From: Azoarcus sp.
Lineage (GTDB): Bacteria > Pseudomonadota > Gammaproteobacteria > Burkholderiales > Rhodocyclaceae
Assembly (NCBI GenBank): GCA_031274995.1
Contig: JAISPJ010000073.1
Coordinates: 1 to 61,736, forward strand
DNA: 61,736 bases
Direction of reading: 5' to 3'
Shown here: in pieces, positions 49,358 through 58,038 of the stretch
How the letters are laid out: each line of letters opens with the position of its first letter
Position numbering within the stretch: the stretch's first letter is position 1
Notes under the pieces: model-generated
What the model saw: the letters and a program-made list of their open reading frames with translations, nothing else
What the model was told of the DNA's origin: nothing
Databases searched by the model: none
Position numbers and translations under genes: made by a program

Positions 49358-51124
49358 TTACATCGATTCGGGAGCGGACACGCCCAGTAACGCCAACCCA
49401 TTCGCCAACGTCTGGCGAACCGCCCCGGCCAGCGCCAGACGCGCCAGTTTCACGGCTTCATCATCGACCAGCATGCGTTCGGCGTTGTACCAACTGTGAA
49501 ATTCGGCCGCCAATTCCCTGAGATAAAACGCAACCTGATGTGGCGCATAGTCAATCGCCGCCATTTGCACAACCTCGGGAAACGCAGCCAGGCGCGCGCA
49601 TAACCCCAGTTCGTGTTCGCTGCCCAAAGCACTGGTATCGGCAGAGGCCAGCCCTGCCTGTTCGTCCCCCCATTTTCGCAGCGCGGAACAGGCGCGCGCA
49701 TGCGCATATTGCACATAGTACACAGGGTTTTCATTGCTCCGGCTTTTGGCGAGGTCGAGGTCGAAATCGAGGTGCTGGTCACTCTTGCGCAGCACGTAGA
49801 AAAAGCGGCTGGCATCCTTGCCGACCTCGTTACGCAACTCGCGCAGGGTGACGAATTCGCCCGCACGGGTCGACATTGAGGTTTTTTGCCCATTCCGGTA
49901 GAGCACGGCGAATTGCACCAACGCCACGTCTGTCCGCGCCGGGTCGAGTCCCAGCGCCTTGATCGCGCCCTTGACGCGCGGCGCATAACCGTGATGGTCC
50001 GCGCCCCAGATATCGATCATGCGGTCAAAACCGCGCTCGTACTTGTTGAGATGGTAGGCAATGTCGGATGCGAAATAGGTGTAAATGCCATTGTCGCGCT
50101 GCACAACGCGATCCTTCTCGTCGCCGAAGGCGGAGGACCGGAACCACCTGGCTCCGTTCTGCATATAGACGTAGCCCGCGCGTTCGAGCCGGGAAACGGC
50201 GCGCTCGACCATCCCTGTATCGAAGAGGCTGCGTTCCGAAAACCATTTGTCGAAATGCACATCGAATTCATGCAAATCGTCACGCACGTCACCGAGTTGT
50301 TCATTGAGGGCAAAACCGTGCACCCATTGGTAATCTTCACCCAGCAGGCGTTTGGCGTTGCCAATCAGCGCATCCAGATGTTGCTCGCGCTCGGCCTTGG
50401 CCTGCTTGTCATCACAGCGTTCCGATGGCGGCAGGCCCGGCACGTCGGCCAGCACATCGGCGGCAGTGACGCGCGCGAAACGGTCCCCGTGGGCGTCGCG
50501 CAGATCCCGGGCCATTTCGGCCACATATTCGCCCTGATAGGCGTTGGGCGGCAATTCGAGCTCGATTCCGAATTGCGCCAGATAACGCAACCAGGTCGAC
50601 AAAGCCAGAATATCCATCTGCCGCCCGGCGTCATTGACGTAATACTCACGGCTTACCTCGAACCCGGCGAAAGCAAGCACATCGGCAAGCGAGGCGCCGT
50701 AGGCGGCCCCGCGCCCATGCCCGACGTGCAGCGGCCCGGTCGGGTTGGCCGATACGAACTCGATCTGCACCCTCTCGCCTCTGGCCGCGCCGCGCCCCCA
50801 GTCCTTGCCCTGGGTCAGCGCATCGAGCACCACTGCTGTTTTCACCGCCTGGGCAAAAGTGAAATTGATGAAACCCGTCCCGGCCACCTCCACCTTTTCT
50901 ACCCATTTGGAAGGCGGCAGTTCAGCGCACAACGACTCCGCCAGCTCACGCGGGTTGCGCTTGAGAATCCGGGCCAACTGCATGGCAATATTGGTGGCGA
51001 AGTCGCCATGTCCCGCCTGCCGGGGCCGTTCCAGCAAAATGGCCGTGTCGGCATGTTCTGGGGCCACGCTCGCCAGGGCGGCGCGAATCAGTTCGGTCAA
51101 CAATGCTTTGGGGTCGGTACTCAT
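49358..51124 (-). CDS. argS: Arginyl-tRNA synthetase
   Basis: A 588-residue class I synthetase. HIGH-type motif in NPTGPLHVGHGRGAAYG near residue 120, an Arg-specific N-terminal additional domain, a KMSKS-like KTSMSTRAGEF loop and the DALR anticodon-binding domain at the C-terminus (IDYAPHQVAFYLRELAAEFHSWYN region). Complete. Cotranscribed with the SPOR gene downstream; diverges from the YciA thioesterase. Confidence 0.97.
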   Translation of the reverse strand: MSTDPKALLTELIRAALASVAPEHADTAILLERPRQAGHGDFATNIAMQLARILKRNPRELAESLCAELPPSKWVEKVEVAGTGFINFTFAQAVKTAVVLDALTQGKDWGRGAARGERVQIEFVSANPTGPLHVGHGRGAAYGASLADVLAFAGFEVSREYYVNDAGRQMDILALSTWLRYLAQFGIELELPPNAYQGEYVAEMARDLRDAHGDRFARVTAADVLADVPGLPPSERCDDKQAKAEREQHLDALIGNAKRLLGEDYQWVHGFALNEQLGDVRDDLHEFDVHFDKWFSERSLFDTGMVERAVSRLERAGYVYMQNGARWFRSSAFGDEKDRVVQRDNGIYTYFASDIAYHLNKYERGFDRMIDIWGADHHGYAPRVKGAIKALGLDPARTDVALVQFAVLYRNGQKTSMSTRAGEFVTLRELRNEVGKDASRFFYVLRKSDQHLDFDLDLAKSRSNENPVYYVQYAHARACSALRKWGDEQAGLASADTSALGSEHELGLCARLAAFPEVVQMAAIDYAPHQVAFYLRELAAEFHSWYNAERMLVDDEAVKLARLALAGAVRQTLANGLALLGVSAPESM

Positions 51125-51208
51125 GGAAAACGGAAAAATACGGGGATGAAAGCCGAAATAGCCGATTATTATATCGGTACGCTGGATGACAGCGGTACTA
51201 TAAAAACG

Positions 51209-51234
51209 GAAAGGGTCAGCCTTTCATAAAGGAG
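51209..51234 (+). promoter_or_regulatory. Ribosome-site hairpins before the YciA-type gene
   Basis: GAAAGG (51209-51214) pairs with CCTTTC (51220-51225); the same CCTTT can instead pair with the AAAGG (51228-51232) of the ribosome site AAAGGAG. The two hairpins exclude each other, so the leader could switch between open and closed ribosome site. A TACTAT -10-like box lies at 51196-51201. Confidence 0.3.
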
Positions 51235-51240
51235 TGCAAA

Positions 51241-51666
51241 GTGAGTGACAACACCCCGGTATCTCCCCATGCGAGGGAAAAAACATGCCTATGCGAACGC
51301 CAACCAGCGTTGCGGGTCGTCCCCCTGCCCGCCGACCTCAATCCGGCAGGCGACGTATTCGGCGGCTGGATCATGTCGATGGTCGACATCGCCGGCTCCG
51401 TTGCCGCACGCCGCCGCGCACGCTCGCGGGTCGTCACGATGGCGGTCAACTCCTTCATCTTCAAGCAGCCCGTCTCAGTGGGCGACCTGGTAAGTTTCTA
51501 TTCGGAGGTGGTGTCAGCAGGCAACACTTCAATCACCGTTGACGTACAGGTTTACGTGGAACGCAACCCGGAAAACGCGGTGGCGCTCAAGGTAACGGAA
51601 GCCCGGTTAACTTACGTGGCGCTCGATCATCACGGCAACAAACGGGCCATTCCGAAGGAAGGGTGA
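51241..51666 (+). CDS. YciA-type acyl-CoA thioesterase
   Basis: A 141-residue hotdog thioesterase. NPAGDVFGGWIMSMVDIAGSVAA is the YciA active-site stretch with catalytic Asp in GDVFGG, and the following VNSFIFKQPVSVGDL is also typical. YciA hydrolyses a broad range of short and medium acyl-CoA esters. The GTG at 51241 is well placed behind AAAGGAG. It converges on parE, ending ten bases from it. Confidence 0.9.
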   Translation: MSDNTPVSPHAREKTCLCERQPALRVVPLPADLNPAGDVFGGWIMSMVDIAGSVAARRRARSRVVTMAVNSFIFKQPVSVGDLVSFYSEVVSAGNTSITVDVQVYVERNPENAVALKVTEARLTYVALDHHGNKRAIPKEG

Positions 51667-51676
51667 ATGGACGCGC

Positions 51677-53653
51677 TCAAACATCGGCCTCCACCGTATC
51701 CCCCTTTGCCTCCATCCATGCCCGCCGTCCGGCGGCTTCGCCCTTGCCCATCAACAGATTGAAAGTGCGGCGCGTCTCGGCAAGCGCGTCGTCACGCACG
51801 CGCACGGGAAGCACGCGCCGGGTGGCGGGGTCCATCGTGGTTTCGCGCAGTTGCTCGGGATTCATCTCGCCCAGCCCCTTGAAACGGCCCACTTCGATGC
51901 TCTCCGCGCGGACGCCTTCTTTCGTGAGCCGTTCGCGGATGGCGGCGAGCTCACCTTCGTCGAGGGCGTAGAGGCGGCGGGCAGGCCGCTTTTTGCCTTG
52001 GGCGGGAACGTCGATGCGGTAAAGGGGAGGCTGCGCGATGTAGAGGTGGCCAGCGTCGATGAGGCGGGGAAAGTGGCGGAAGAAGAGAGTAAGCAGCAAA
52101 GTCTGGATGTGCGCGCCGTCGACATCGGCATCGGACATGATGACAACCTTCCCGTAGCGCAGGCCGGAGAGATCGGGAGAATCGTTCGGGCCATGGGCAT
52201 CGACACCGAGGGCGACGGCGATATCGTGGATCTCGGCATTGGCAAAGAGCCTGTCCGCGTCGATTTCCCAGGCATTCTGTACCTTGCCGCGTAACGGCAG
52301 GATGGCCTGGGTTTCTTTGTCGCGCGCCATCTTGGCGGAGCCACCGGCGGAGTCGCCTTCGACAAGGAAGACTTCGTTTTCGGTGATGTCGCCGGATTCG
52401 CAGTCGGAAAGTTTTCCGGGGAGCACGGCTACGCCGGAAGTTTTCCTCTTTTCGACTTTCTGGGCGCTTCTTTGCCGCGCGAGCGCCTGCCGTATGGCGA
52501 GTTCGGCAATGGTGCGCCCGGCTTCGACGTGGTTGTTGAGCCAGATTTCAAAAGGGTCGCGCACCTGCGCGGAGATAAGCCGCACGGCTTCGCGGGAATT
52601 GAGTTTTTCCTTGACCTGGCCCTGAAATTGGGGGTCGAGGAGCCGGGCAGAGAGGACAAACCCCATCTTTGCGCAGACATCTTCCTGCTGCAACTTGACG
52701 CCGCGCGGCAGCAGGCCATGATGGTCGATGAAAGATTTGAGCGCCTCGAAAAGCCCCGCGCGCAGGCCGGATTCGTGCGTGCCGCCGGAGACGGTAGGAA
52801 TGAGGTTGACGTAGGACTCGCTCGGGATGGACTGTTCGTACCAGGCCAGCGCCCAGGCTGCGCCCTCGCCGGGCGCGTAGGCGGAGTCGTTTTCGGTAGC
52901 GTATTTTTCATCGGCGAAAATCGGGGCAACAGGTTCCTGCCCGCCCGCCAGTTCCGACAGATAGGCAGGAATGCCCCCAGGGTAACTCCAACTCTTGCGC
53001 TGGCGGCTGCCGTCAGCCTGTTCAACATCGAGCCGCACGGAAACGCCGGGAAGCAGCACGGCCTTGCTGCGCAGCAGCCGTTCGAGTTCGGTGATCGGGA
53101 CTTTGGGCGACTCGAAATATTTGGCGTCGGGCCAGACCCGCACGCGGGTTCCGGTCTGACGTCCACAGGTATCCACGGCACGCAGTTCGCCGACAGTTTC
53201 GCCCCCGTTGGCGAAGTCGGCACGCCACAATTTGCCCTCCCGGCGGATTTCGATCTCCAGCCGTGTGGAAAGCGCGTTGGTCACGGAAACGCCGACACCG
53301 TGCAGCCCGCCGGAAAAGGCGTAAGCCGACTTGCCTGAGCGTTTGTCGAACTTGCCCCCGGCGTGCAGCCGGGTGAAGGCGAGCACGACGACGGGAACGC
53401 CTTCCTCTGGATGCAGCCCCACGGGGATGCCGCGCCCGTTGTCCGAGACGCTCACGGAGCCGTCCAGATACAGGGTGACATGGATTTCTTTCGCAAAACC
53501 GGCCAACGCCTCGTCGGCGGAATTGTCGATGACTTCCTGAATGATGTGCGCGGGGCTGTCGGTGCGGGTATACATGCCGGGACGCTCGCGCACCGGTTCC
53601 AGCCCCTTGAGGACACGAAAGGAAGATTCGTCGTATTGCTGCGCGTTTGCCAT
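51677..53653 (-). CDS. parE: DNA topoisomerase IV subunit B
   Basis: A 658-residue GHKL-type ATPase subunit. Seen: N-terminal QEVIDNSADEA with the catalytic Glu, GRGIPVGLHPEEG, GLHGVGVSVTNALS, and the Toprim core EGDSAGGSAKMARDKETQAILPLRGK region followed by MSDADVDGAHI. Length and the LRYGKVVIMSDADVDG spacing favour ParE over GyrB. Together with ParC (outside the window) it separates daughter chromosomes. Confidence 0.95.
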   Translation of the reverse strand: MANAQQYDESSFRVLKGLEPVRERPGMYTRTDSPAHIIQEVIDNSADEALAGFAKEIHVTLYLDGSVSVSDNGRGIPVGLHPEEGVPVVVLAFTRLHAGGKFDKRSGKSAYAFSGGLHGVGVSVTNALSTRLEIEIRREGKLWRADFANGGETVGELRAVDTCGRQTGTRVRVWPDAKYFESPKVPITELERLLRSKAVLLPGVSVRLDVEQADGSRQRKSWSYPGGIPAYLSELAGGQEPVAPIFADEKYATENDSAYAPGEGAAWALAWYEQSIPSESYVNLIPTVSGGTHESGLRAGLFEALKSFIDHHGLLPRGVKLQQEDVCAKMGFVLSARLLDPQFQGQVKEKLNSREAVRLISAQVRDPFEIWLNNHVEAGRTIAELAIRQALARQRSAQKVEKRKTSGVAVLPGKLSDCESGDITENEVFLVEGDSAGGSAKMARDKETQAILPLRGKVQNAWEIDADRLFANAEIHDIAVALGVDAHGPNDSPDLSGLRYGKVVIMSDADVDGAHIQTLLLTLFFRHFPRLIDAGHLYIAQPPLYRIDVPAQGKKRPARRLYALDEGELAAIRERLTKEGVRAESIEVGRFKGLGEMNPEQLRETTMDPATRRVLPVRVRDDALAETRRTFNLLMGKGEAAGRRAWMEAKGDTVEADV

Positions 53654-53775
53654 TGCTGACCTGGATGTACTTGTTGCGGAAAGATCGCAAGGATAGCAGA
53701 GCGCATCCTCGAAGCCTGCCGGGAGGATGGCGGTGGAACAAGACCTGGCAAAAAATCACGTTCGCCTGTTCAACG

Positions 53776-54017
53776 ATCATGGATCGACTTGGCCGAGCCG
53801 CAGACCCTGCGCATCAGCTCCGCCCGCTCCTCCGCGCCGGCCAGACTTGTCCCTTGTCCCGCGTGCGCCTAGAACTGGCCCGTGCTTATTTCCTTGATAA
53901 AAACTATCCGGACGCTACATTCTTCTGCGATACAGCCGCACCCAGCGTACCTCTAACATCTGGAACCGGGAATACGAGCGCAACCGTGTGGATTTTCTGC
54001 TGAATCTCAGGGTATAG
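53776..54017 (+). pseudogene. Remnant of a Slam-type TPR/beta-barrel outer-membrane protein
   Basis: One frame gives LLRAGQTCPLSRVRLELARAYFLDKNYP, resembling the TPR end of surface lipoprotein assembly modifier (Slam) proteins. Near 53910 the sense moves to another frame, which reads RYSRTQRTSNIWNREYERNR and ends in a beta-strand VDFLLNLRV before a stop at 54015-54017, like the last strands of a Slam barrel. The roughly 250 codons expected between are missing. This looks like an internal deletion that also broke the frame. The 5' edge is not sharp. Confidence 0.55.
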
Positions 54018-54026
54018 CCGCGAACG

Positions 54027-54064
54027 GCGGCGTCTCTCGAAAGAGAAACGGGGCCGCTTTTTTT
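54027..54064 (+). terminator. Rho-independent terminator
   Basis: GCGGC (54027-54031) pairs with GCCGC (54053-54057), with an inner stem TCTCT-CGAA-AGAGA, followed by seven T ending at 54064. It follows the wrecked Slam gene by ten bases but precedes the ATG of the next gene by only 37, so it also lies in that gene's leader. Confidence 0.7.
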
Positions 54065-54101
54065 CTTGCAACAAAACCTGGCAGCCAACAGGAGTTCGAC
54101 C

Positions 54102-54797
54102 ATGAAAACCGTCTTCCATAAAATGTTCGCCATTGCCGCAATGTTTTCCTGTTTTTCTCCTTCCGTCATGGCTGACGATGCAAATGTTTCTGCGGCGAAC
54201 ATAGGCGTTTCCGGTGAATTGGGCACGACCGGCGTCGGTATGCATGTGACCGTTCCGGTCTCTCAGAAACTGAACGCGCGGTTTGGCGTGAATTACTTCG
54301 ATTACAACATGAATGGCAACACGTCCGAAGTGGACTACAAGTTCAAACTCAAGCTCAATACCTTCGACGCCCTGGCCGACTGGCATCCGCTGGATAACGG
54401 TTTTCGCGTGACGGGCGGGCTTCTGTGGAACGGCAACAAGATCGATGCCAAAGCAAAAGCCAGGAACGGGACATATGAGATCAACGGCAATACCTACGAC
54501 GCCGCACAGGCCGGCGACTTGAAAGGCCGTATCGATTTCAACGACGTTGCGCCATATCTCGGTATCGGCTGGGGGAATGCACCAAAGAGTAAAGGATGGT
54601 CGTTTTCGGGTGATTTCGGCGTGATCTTCCAGGGGTCCCCTTCCGTCTCTCTCAAGAACCAGAATTGCACCGCCGGAGCGTTGGTTTGCGACCAGTTGGC
54701 GCAGGATGTCAACAAGGAAAGGGAAAACCTGAAGGACAAGGTAAACAACTATCAGTACTACCCTGTCATCCGGTTTGGCGTGGGCTACCGCTTCTGA
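54102..54797 (+). CDS. Outer-membrane beta-barrel protein
   Basis: A 231-residue exported protein. Signal peptide to about residue 24 (cleavage near SVMADD). The mature part alternates polar and aromatic residues in strands (RFGVNYFDYN, FDALADWHPL, GFRVTGGLLWNGNKID, YLGIGWG) and ends in YYPVIRFGVGYRF with the C-terminal Phe of outer-membrane proteins. Two cysteines (near 186 and 193) may form a loop disulfide. Function unknown. AGGAG precedes the ATG. A terminator 37 bases upstream leaves no room for a promoter between them. Confidence 0.8.
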   Translation: MKTVFHKMFAIAAMFSCFSPSVMADDANVSAANIGVSGELGTTGVGMHVTVPVSQKLNARFGVNYFDYNMNGNTSEVDYKFKLKLNTFDALADWHPLDNGFRVTGGLLWNGNKIDAKAKARNGTYEINGNTYDAAQAGDLKGRIDFNDVAPYLGIGWGNAPKSKGWSFSGDFGVIFQGSPSVSLKNQNCTAGALVCDQLAQDVNKERENLKDKVNNYQYYPVIRFGVGYRF

Positions 54798-54873
54798 GCG
54801 CCAAGGCAATCCGGCGCGTTCGCAATGACGCCCGTTTCGCCACGCCGTGCAAATCAAGTACATGATTCCCAAA

Positions 54874-54909
54874 AATCTGGCCGGATGCCAAAAGGCATCC
54901 GGCCAGATT
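54874..54909. terminator. Perfect 16-bp bidirectional terminator
   Basis: AATCTGGCCGGATGCC pairs perfectly with GGCATCCGGCCAGATT around an AAAA loop, between the converging beta-barrel and PEP-CTERM genes. It should stop transcription from both sides. Confidence 0.8.
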
Positions 54910-54939
54910 CACGACTGCATTCGCAGCAACAAGCCTGCC

Positions 54940-55500
54940 TTAACTCATATTCACTTTCCGGCGGCGCGCAACCATCCCGACCACGCCCAGCCCGGCAAGC
55001 AGCATCGCGTACTCGGCGGGTTCAGGAACCGGCGCCGCTGTCAATTGGATGGAATACGTGGCCGAACCGCCCGTGGTTTTGCCGGTGACCAAGAACGTGT
55101 AATCGGTATAGGCCGGATCAAAATAGAAGGTTCCTGACACCGTAGTGCCACTGCCTGCAATATCGATATAGCCCAGACGCCCGTAATTATCCAACCCGTT
55201 AAAATTGTTACCCGTGTAGGAACCCTTGTACACGGCTATCTGCATATCTTCCACGTCGAAATTGAGACCGCCATGGAACATCAAAACCGTGCCATTGGCA
55301 TCGGCTGCAAGGACACCATCGGCTACCTTGAAGGTAAACCAGTCATGGAAAAGACCCGAAGCTGAACCGCTATCACCTTGGACGCTCAGTGAATCCACGA
55401 AGGAAAGTTCACCGAGATCTCCTTGGTAAGTAGCTTGCGCACAAGTGCTAGCGCCCACTCCCAGAACAACGGCAGCGATTATTTTTTTGAACCGCATCAT
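54940..55500 (-). CDS. FxDxF-family PEP-CTERM protein
   Basis: A 186-residue exported protein with signal peptide (KIIAAVVLGVGASTCAQA), the FHDWFTF motif that names the FxDxF family, a Gly/Thr-rich beta-sandwich-like middle and the C-terminal sorting tag: VPEPAEYAML, hydrophobic helix and RRRK tail. It is a likely exosortase substrate bound for the extracellular matrix. An AAGGAG site precedes the ATG at 55500 (a second ATG follows directly). Confidence 0.9.
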   Translation of the reverse strand: MMRFKKIIAAVVLGVGASTCAQATYQGDLGELSFVDSLSVQGDSGSASGLFHDWFTFKVADGVLAADANGTVLMFHGGLNFDVEDMQIAVYKGSYTGNNFNGLDNYGRLGYIDIAGSGTTVSGTFYFDPAYTDYTFLVTGKTTGGSATYSIQLTAAPVPEPAEYAMLLAGLGVVGMVARRRKVNMS

Positions 55501-56046
55501 GAAATAGCTCCTTTTAAAAAGGGCACAGTGTTAAAGCCCGTTAGGGCATTAGCAGTTTTCATGCCTAACATAAGTACCAAGATGGGGACCCAGTCCATGC
55601 CAGCGCATGATGGATGCCAGAAGATGATTTCCGTAATATATCTCTTTGATATTACGTATGTTTACTGTCTTCTTGGCACGAAACGGATGTAGTGGCAACG
55701 CTAAGACGAAATATTTTCGGCAATTATTATTGCGCAGACCGTACCGGACCCTGCTGTCGTCTATGTACTGTAAGTGCATGAATTTATGTAAATTTTATGG
55801 AAAGAAAACGATGAATGTAGGATTACTTTACAGTCGTGCCGCGTTTATACGTATTTATACCGTAGTGTGAAATTTGACACACTTTGTTAGTAGTTCCACG
55901 AATTCTGGCTGTATGGATCGTACATACTCAAATCGGCTGGGTTTTTACATTAAAAAAATGTCGGAAATTTTTACACTCTGAGCGAGCCTTCGGTTACATA
56001 AAACCTCGGCCCGCCATCCATGGCGTGGATTGCACCCGGCATGTGT
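55501..56046. other. AT-rich intergenic region upstream of the FxDxF gene
   Basis: 546 bases without a recognisable gene. It contains the candidate -24/-12 promoter and the motif TGTCGGAAATTTTTACA at 55959-55975, related to motifs upstream of the other PEP-CTERM gene and a possible activator site about 350 bases from the promoter. Short frames here have no family resemblance. Confidence 0.4.
55605..55620 (-). promoter_or_regulatory. Candidate sigma-54 promoter of the FxDxF PEP-CTERM gene
   Basis: Minus strand: CTGGCAT, five bases, then ATGC, with the GG and GC elements at the correct -24/-12 distance. It would give a leader of about 95 bases. Control of PEP-CTERM genes by the sigma-54 partner PrsR is known in exosortase-bearing bacteria, which fits. 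Confidence 0.4.
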
Positions 56047-57006
56047 TCAGAATCCTCGGAACACCGTAAACGCCTCGACGGGTTCCCGCTCCGTAATGAG
56101 GTGGTTTTCCGGGGACTCCGGGTCGGGGTGCCCGAGGGCGAGTCCGCCCACGATCAATTCCTGCTCACTGATGCCAAGGTGGCGATGGACGGTGTCCGGG
56201 TAGTCGGTAAACGATGTCTGCATGCAGCTTGCCAGCCCGCGCGCCTGCGCGGCAATGATGAGATGCCCGATGAAAATGCCGTAGTCGAGCAACATCCCCT
56301 GCGTCAGATGCCGGTCCAGCGTGAAGATCAAGCCGACCGGCGCGTCGAAAAACAGGAAGTTGCGACCGGCCTGCTCTTTCATGCGCGGTTTGTCGCCCTT
56401 GGGGATGCCGATGAGCCCGTACAGGTCGAAGCCGAGTTTTCGCCGCCTTGATTGCCACGGTTCTGCCCATTGATCGGGGTAATAGCCATATTCCCGCTCT
56501 TCGCTTGCGCCTTGATTGAATCGGTCCAGCAGGGCAGCGGACAGCGCCGCACGCGCGGCATCGGCCAGTGCGTACACTTTCCACGGCTGCGCGTTGGTTC
56601 CCGAGGGTGAGCGCGAAGCCAGTTCCAGCAATTCGGCAATCACGTCGCGGGAAACGGGCGTCGGCAGGAACCGCCGGACGGAGTGGCGCGCACGGAAAGT
56701 TTCGGCGACAGCGGTATAAGCCGGGAAAACGGGAATGGATTCGAATTGCAGGTTGTGGTCTTTGGCAAAGTCGAGCACGAACTTCCAGGCGAGGGGGTCT
56801 GCTTTGTACAGGCCGGGACTGACGATGACGGTTTTTACTCCCGCAGGGGTGCAGCCGGGGCGCACGAGCTGGGAGTACTTGACCCGTTTATCATTTTTCA
56901 GGAGCGAGGTGAGGCTGCACAGGCGTTCCGCCCAGTCGCTCGGACGGAAAGTTTCTCCCTTTTTGGTTATGCCGACAATGATAAGATTTTTGATTTCTTT
57001 GCCCAT
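56047..57006 (-). CDS. DUF3579-nitroreductase fusion protein
   Basis: A 319-residue protein. Residues 1-100 match DUF3579 (NLIIVGITKKGETFRPSDWAERL, VRPGCTPAGVKTVIV, DPLAWKFVLDFAKDHNLQ), normally a free-standing protein. From about 105 it is a nitroreductase (FMN-dependent): ARHSVRRFLPTPV, SRSPSGTNAQPWKV, FIGHLIIAAQARGLASCMQ, VGGLALGHPD. The frame is continuous without a stop or start between the parts. An AAGGA site precedes the ATG. The nitroreductase type suggests NAD(P)H-dependent reduction of nitro or quinone compounds; the role of the added domain is unknown. Confidence 0.85.
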   Translation of the reverse strand: MGKEIKNLIIVGITKKGETFRPSDWAERLCSLTSLLKNDKRVKYSQLVRPGCTPAGVKTVIVSPGLYKADPLAWKFVLDFAKDHNLQFESIPVFPAYTAVAETFRARHSVRRFLPTPVSRDVIAELLELASRSPSGTNAQPWKVYALADAARAALSAALLDRFNQGASEEREYGYYPDQWAEPWQSRRRKLGFDLYGLIGIPKGDKPRMKEQAGRNFLFFDAPVGLIFTLDRHLTQGMLLDYGIFIGHLIIAAQARGLASCMQTSFTDYPDTVHRHLGISEQELIVGGLALGHPDPESPENHLITEREPVEAFTVFRGF

Positions 57007-57037
57007 TTGATTTCCTTGCCCATGTCGTACTAATAGC

Positions 57038-57057
57038 CATGCAGGCTGGCCTGCATG
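57038..57057. repeat. Perfect inverted repeat between divergent genes
   Basis: CATGCAGGC and GCCTGCATG, separated by TG, lie 32 bases upstream of the fusion gene start. It could be an operator for a dimeric repressor or simply a hairpin. Confidence 0.45.
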
Positions 57058-57266
57058 ATTTATGGAACGAGCGCCAAACCGTTGTTTATCTCCCCTGCGA
57101 CTGGCGCCGAGTTTTGAGTTCTGAGTTTCTTCTGGCTAAGTTCCTCCTATTCTAACAGAATCTCCCTGGGCTCCCTGTAGCCTGCCATCGGTTTATCCGC
57201 CACTATGGCGCACGGGCTGTCCGGTCGCCATTGCATGTATTCCCTTACCTTCCTTTGTTTACTCCG

Positions 57267-58022
57267 ATGCGCCTTTCCACCTTTTCCCCTGCCCTCAAGG
57301 CTCTGTTTGCCCAACTCTGCGGCTGGGGAGCGGTCTGGCTGCTCGGGCAGTCTGGGCTGTTGCCGGGCGGAGTGTGGGTTCTGGCATTCAGCCAGGCCGT
57401 TACCGCGACGGTCGCGGCGGCGGCATTGCGGTGTGCGCGATGGTGGTTGCCGATCCATCTCGTTTTCATGCCGCTGGCCTTTGCCGCCCATGCGCTCGGG
57501 ATTCCGCCCGGCGTATGGCTGTCCGCGTTCGTCCTCTTCGCGCTGATCTACTGGGGCAGTTACCGCACCCAGGTGCCGCTTTTTCTTACCAACCGGCAAA
57601 CCAGCCGCGCCGTGGCCGGACTGCTGCCTCCCGGCCCTGTCGAGGTGCTCGACGCCGGATGCGGCATCGGATCATTTCTCGCCGCCTTTGCGCGGCAACG
57701 CCGGGACGCGCGTCTGACCGGCATCGAAAACGCCCCCGCGCCTTTTGCCATCTCCCGCCTGCGGGCAGGTAAACATCCTGCAATCTCGGTGATCCGGGGC
57801 GATTTTTTCGCTCATTCCTGGGCAGGATACGATCTCGTCTACGCCTTTCTCTCTCCCGTGCCAATGCCCGATGTCTGGAAAAAAGCGCGGCGCGAGATGA
57901 AGCCGGGCAGCCTGCTTGTCAGCAACAGTTTCAATATTCCCGGCACCAAGCCTTACCGCATCATTGAAGTCGCGGATCGGCGGCGGACGCGCCTGCTCGT
58001 TTTCAAGATTCCCGCAATGTGA
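57267..58022 (+). CDS. Membrane-anchored class I SAM-dependent methyltransferase
   Basis: A 251-residue protein. The first 105 residues hold about four hydrophobic segments, the rest a methyltransferase domain with the SAM-binding motif VLDAGCGIGSFLAAFA (about 135-150), acidic GIENAP and DLVYAFLSP. An ATG at 57267 is chosen; an in-frame TTG at 57231 is weaker. The membrane part suggests a lipid or membrane-bound substrate. The gene stands alone, convergent on trpB2. Confidence 0.8.
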   Translation: MRLSTFSPALKALFAQLCGWGAVWLLGQSGLLPGGVWVLAFSQAVTATVAAAALRCARWWLPIHLVFMPLAFAAHALGIPPGVWLSAFVLFALIYWGSYRTQVPLFLTNRQTSRAVAGLLPPGPVEVLDAGCGIGSFLAAFARQRRDARLTGIENAPAPFAISRLRAGKHPAISVIRGDFFAHSWAGYDLVYAFLSPVPMPDVWKKARREMKPGSLLVSNSFNIPGTKPYRIIEVADRRRTRLLVFKIPAM

Positions 58023-58038
58023 TCGAAATCGTGGTTCA

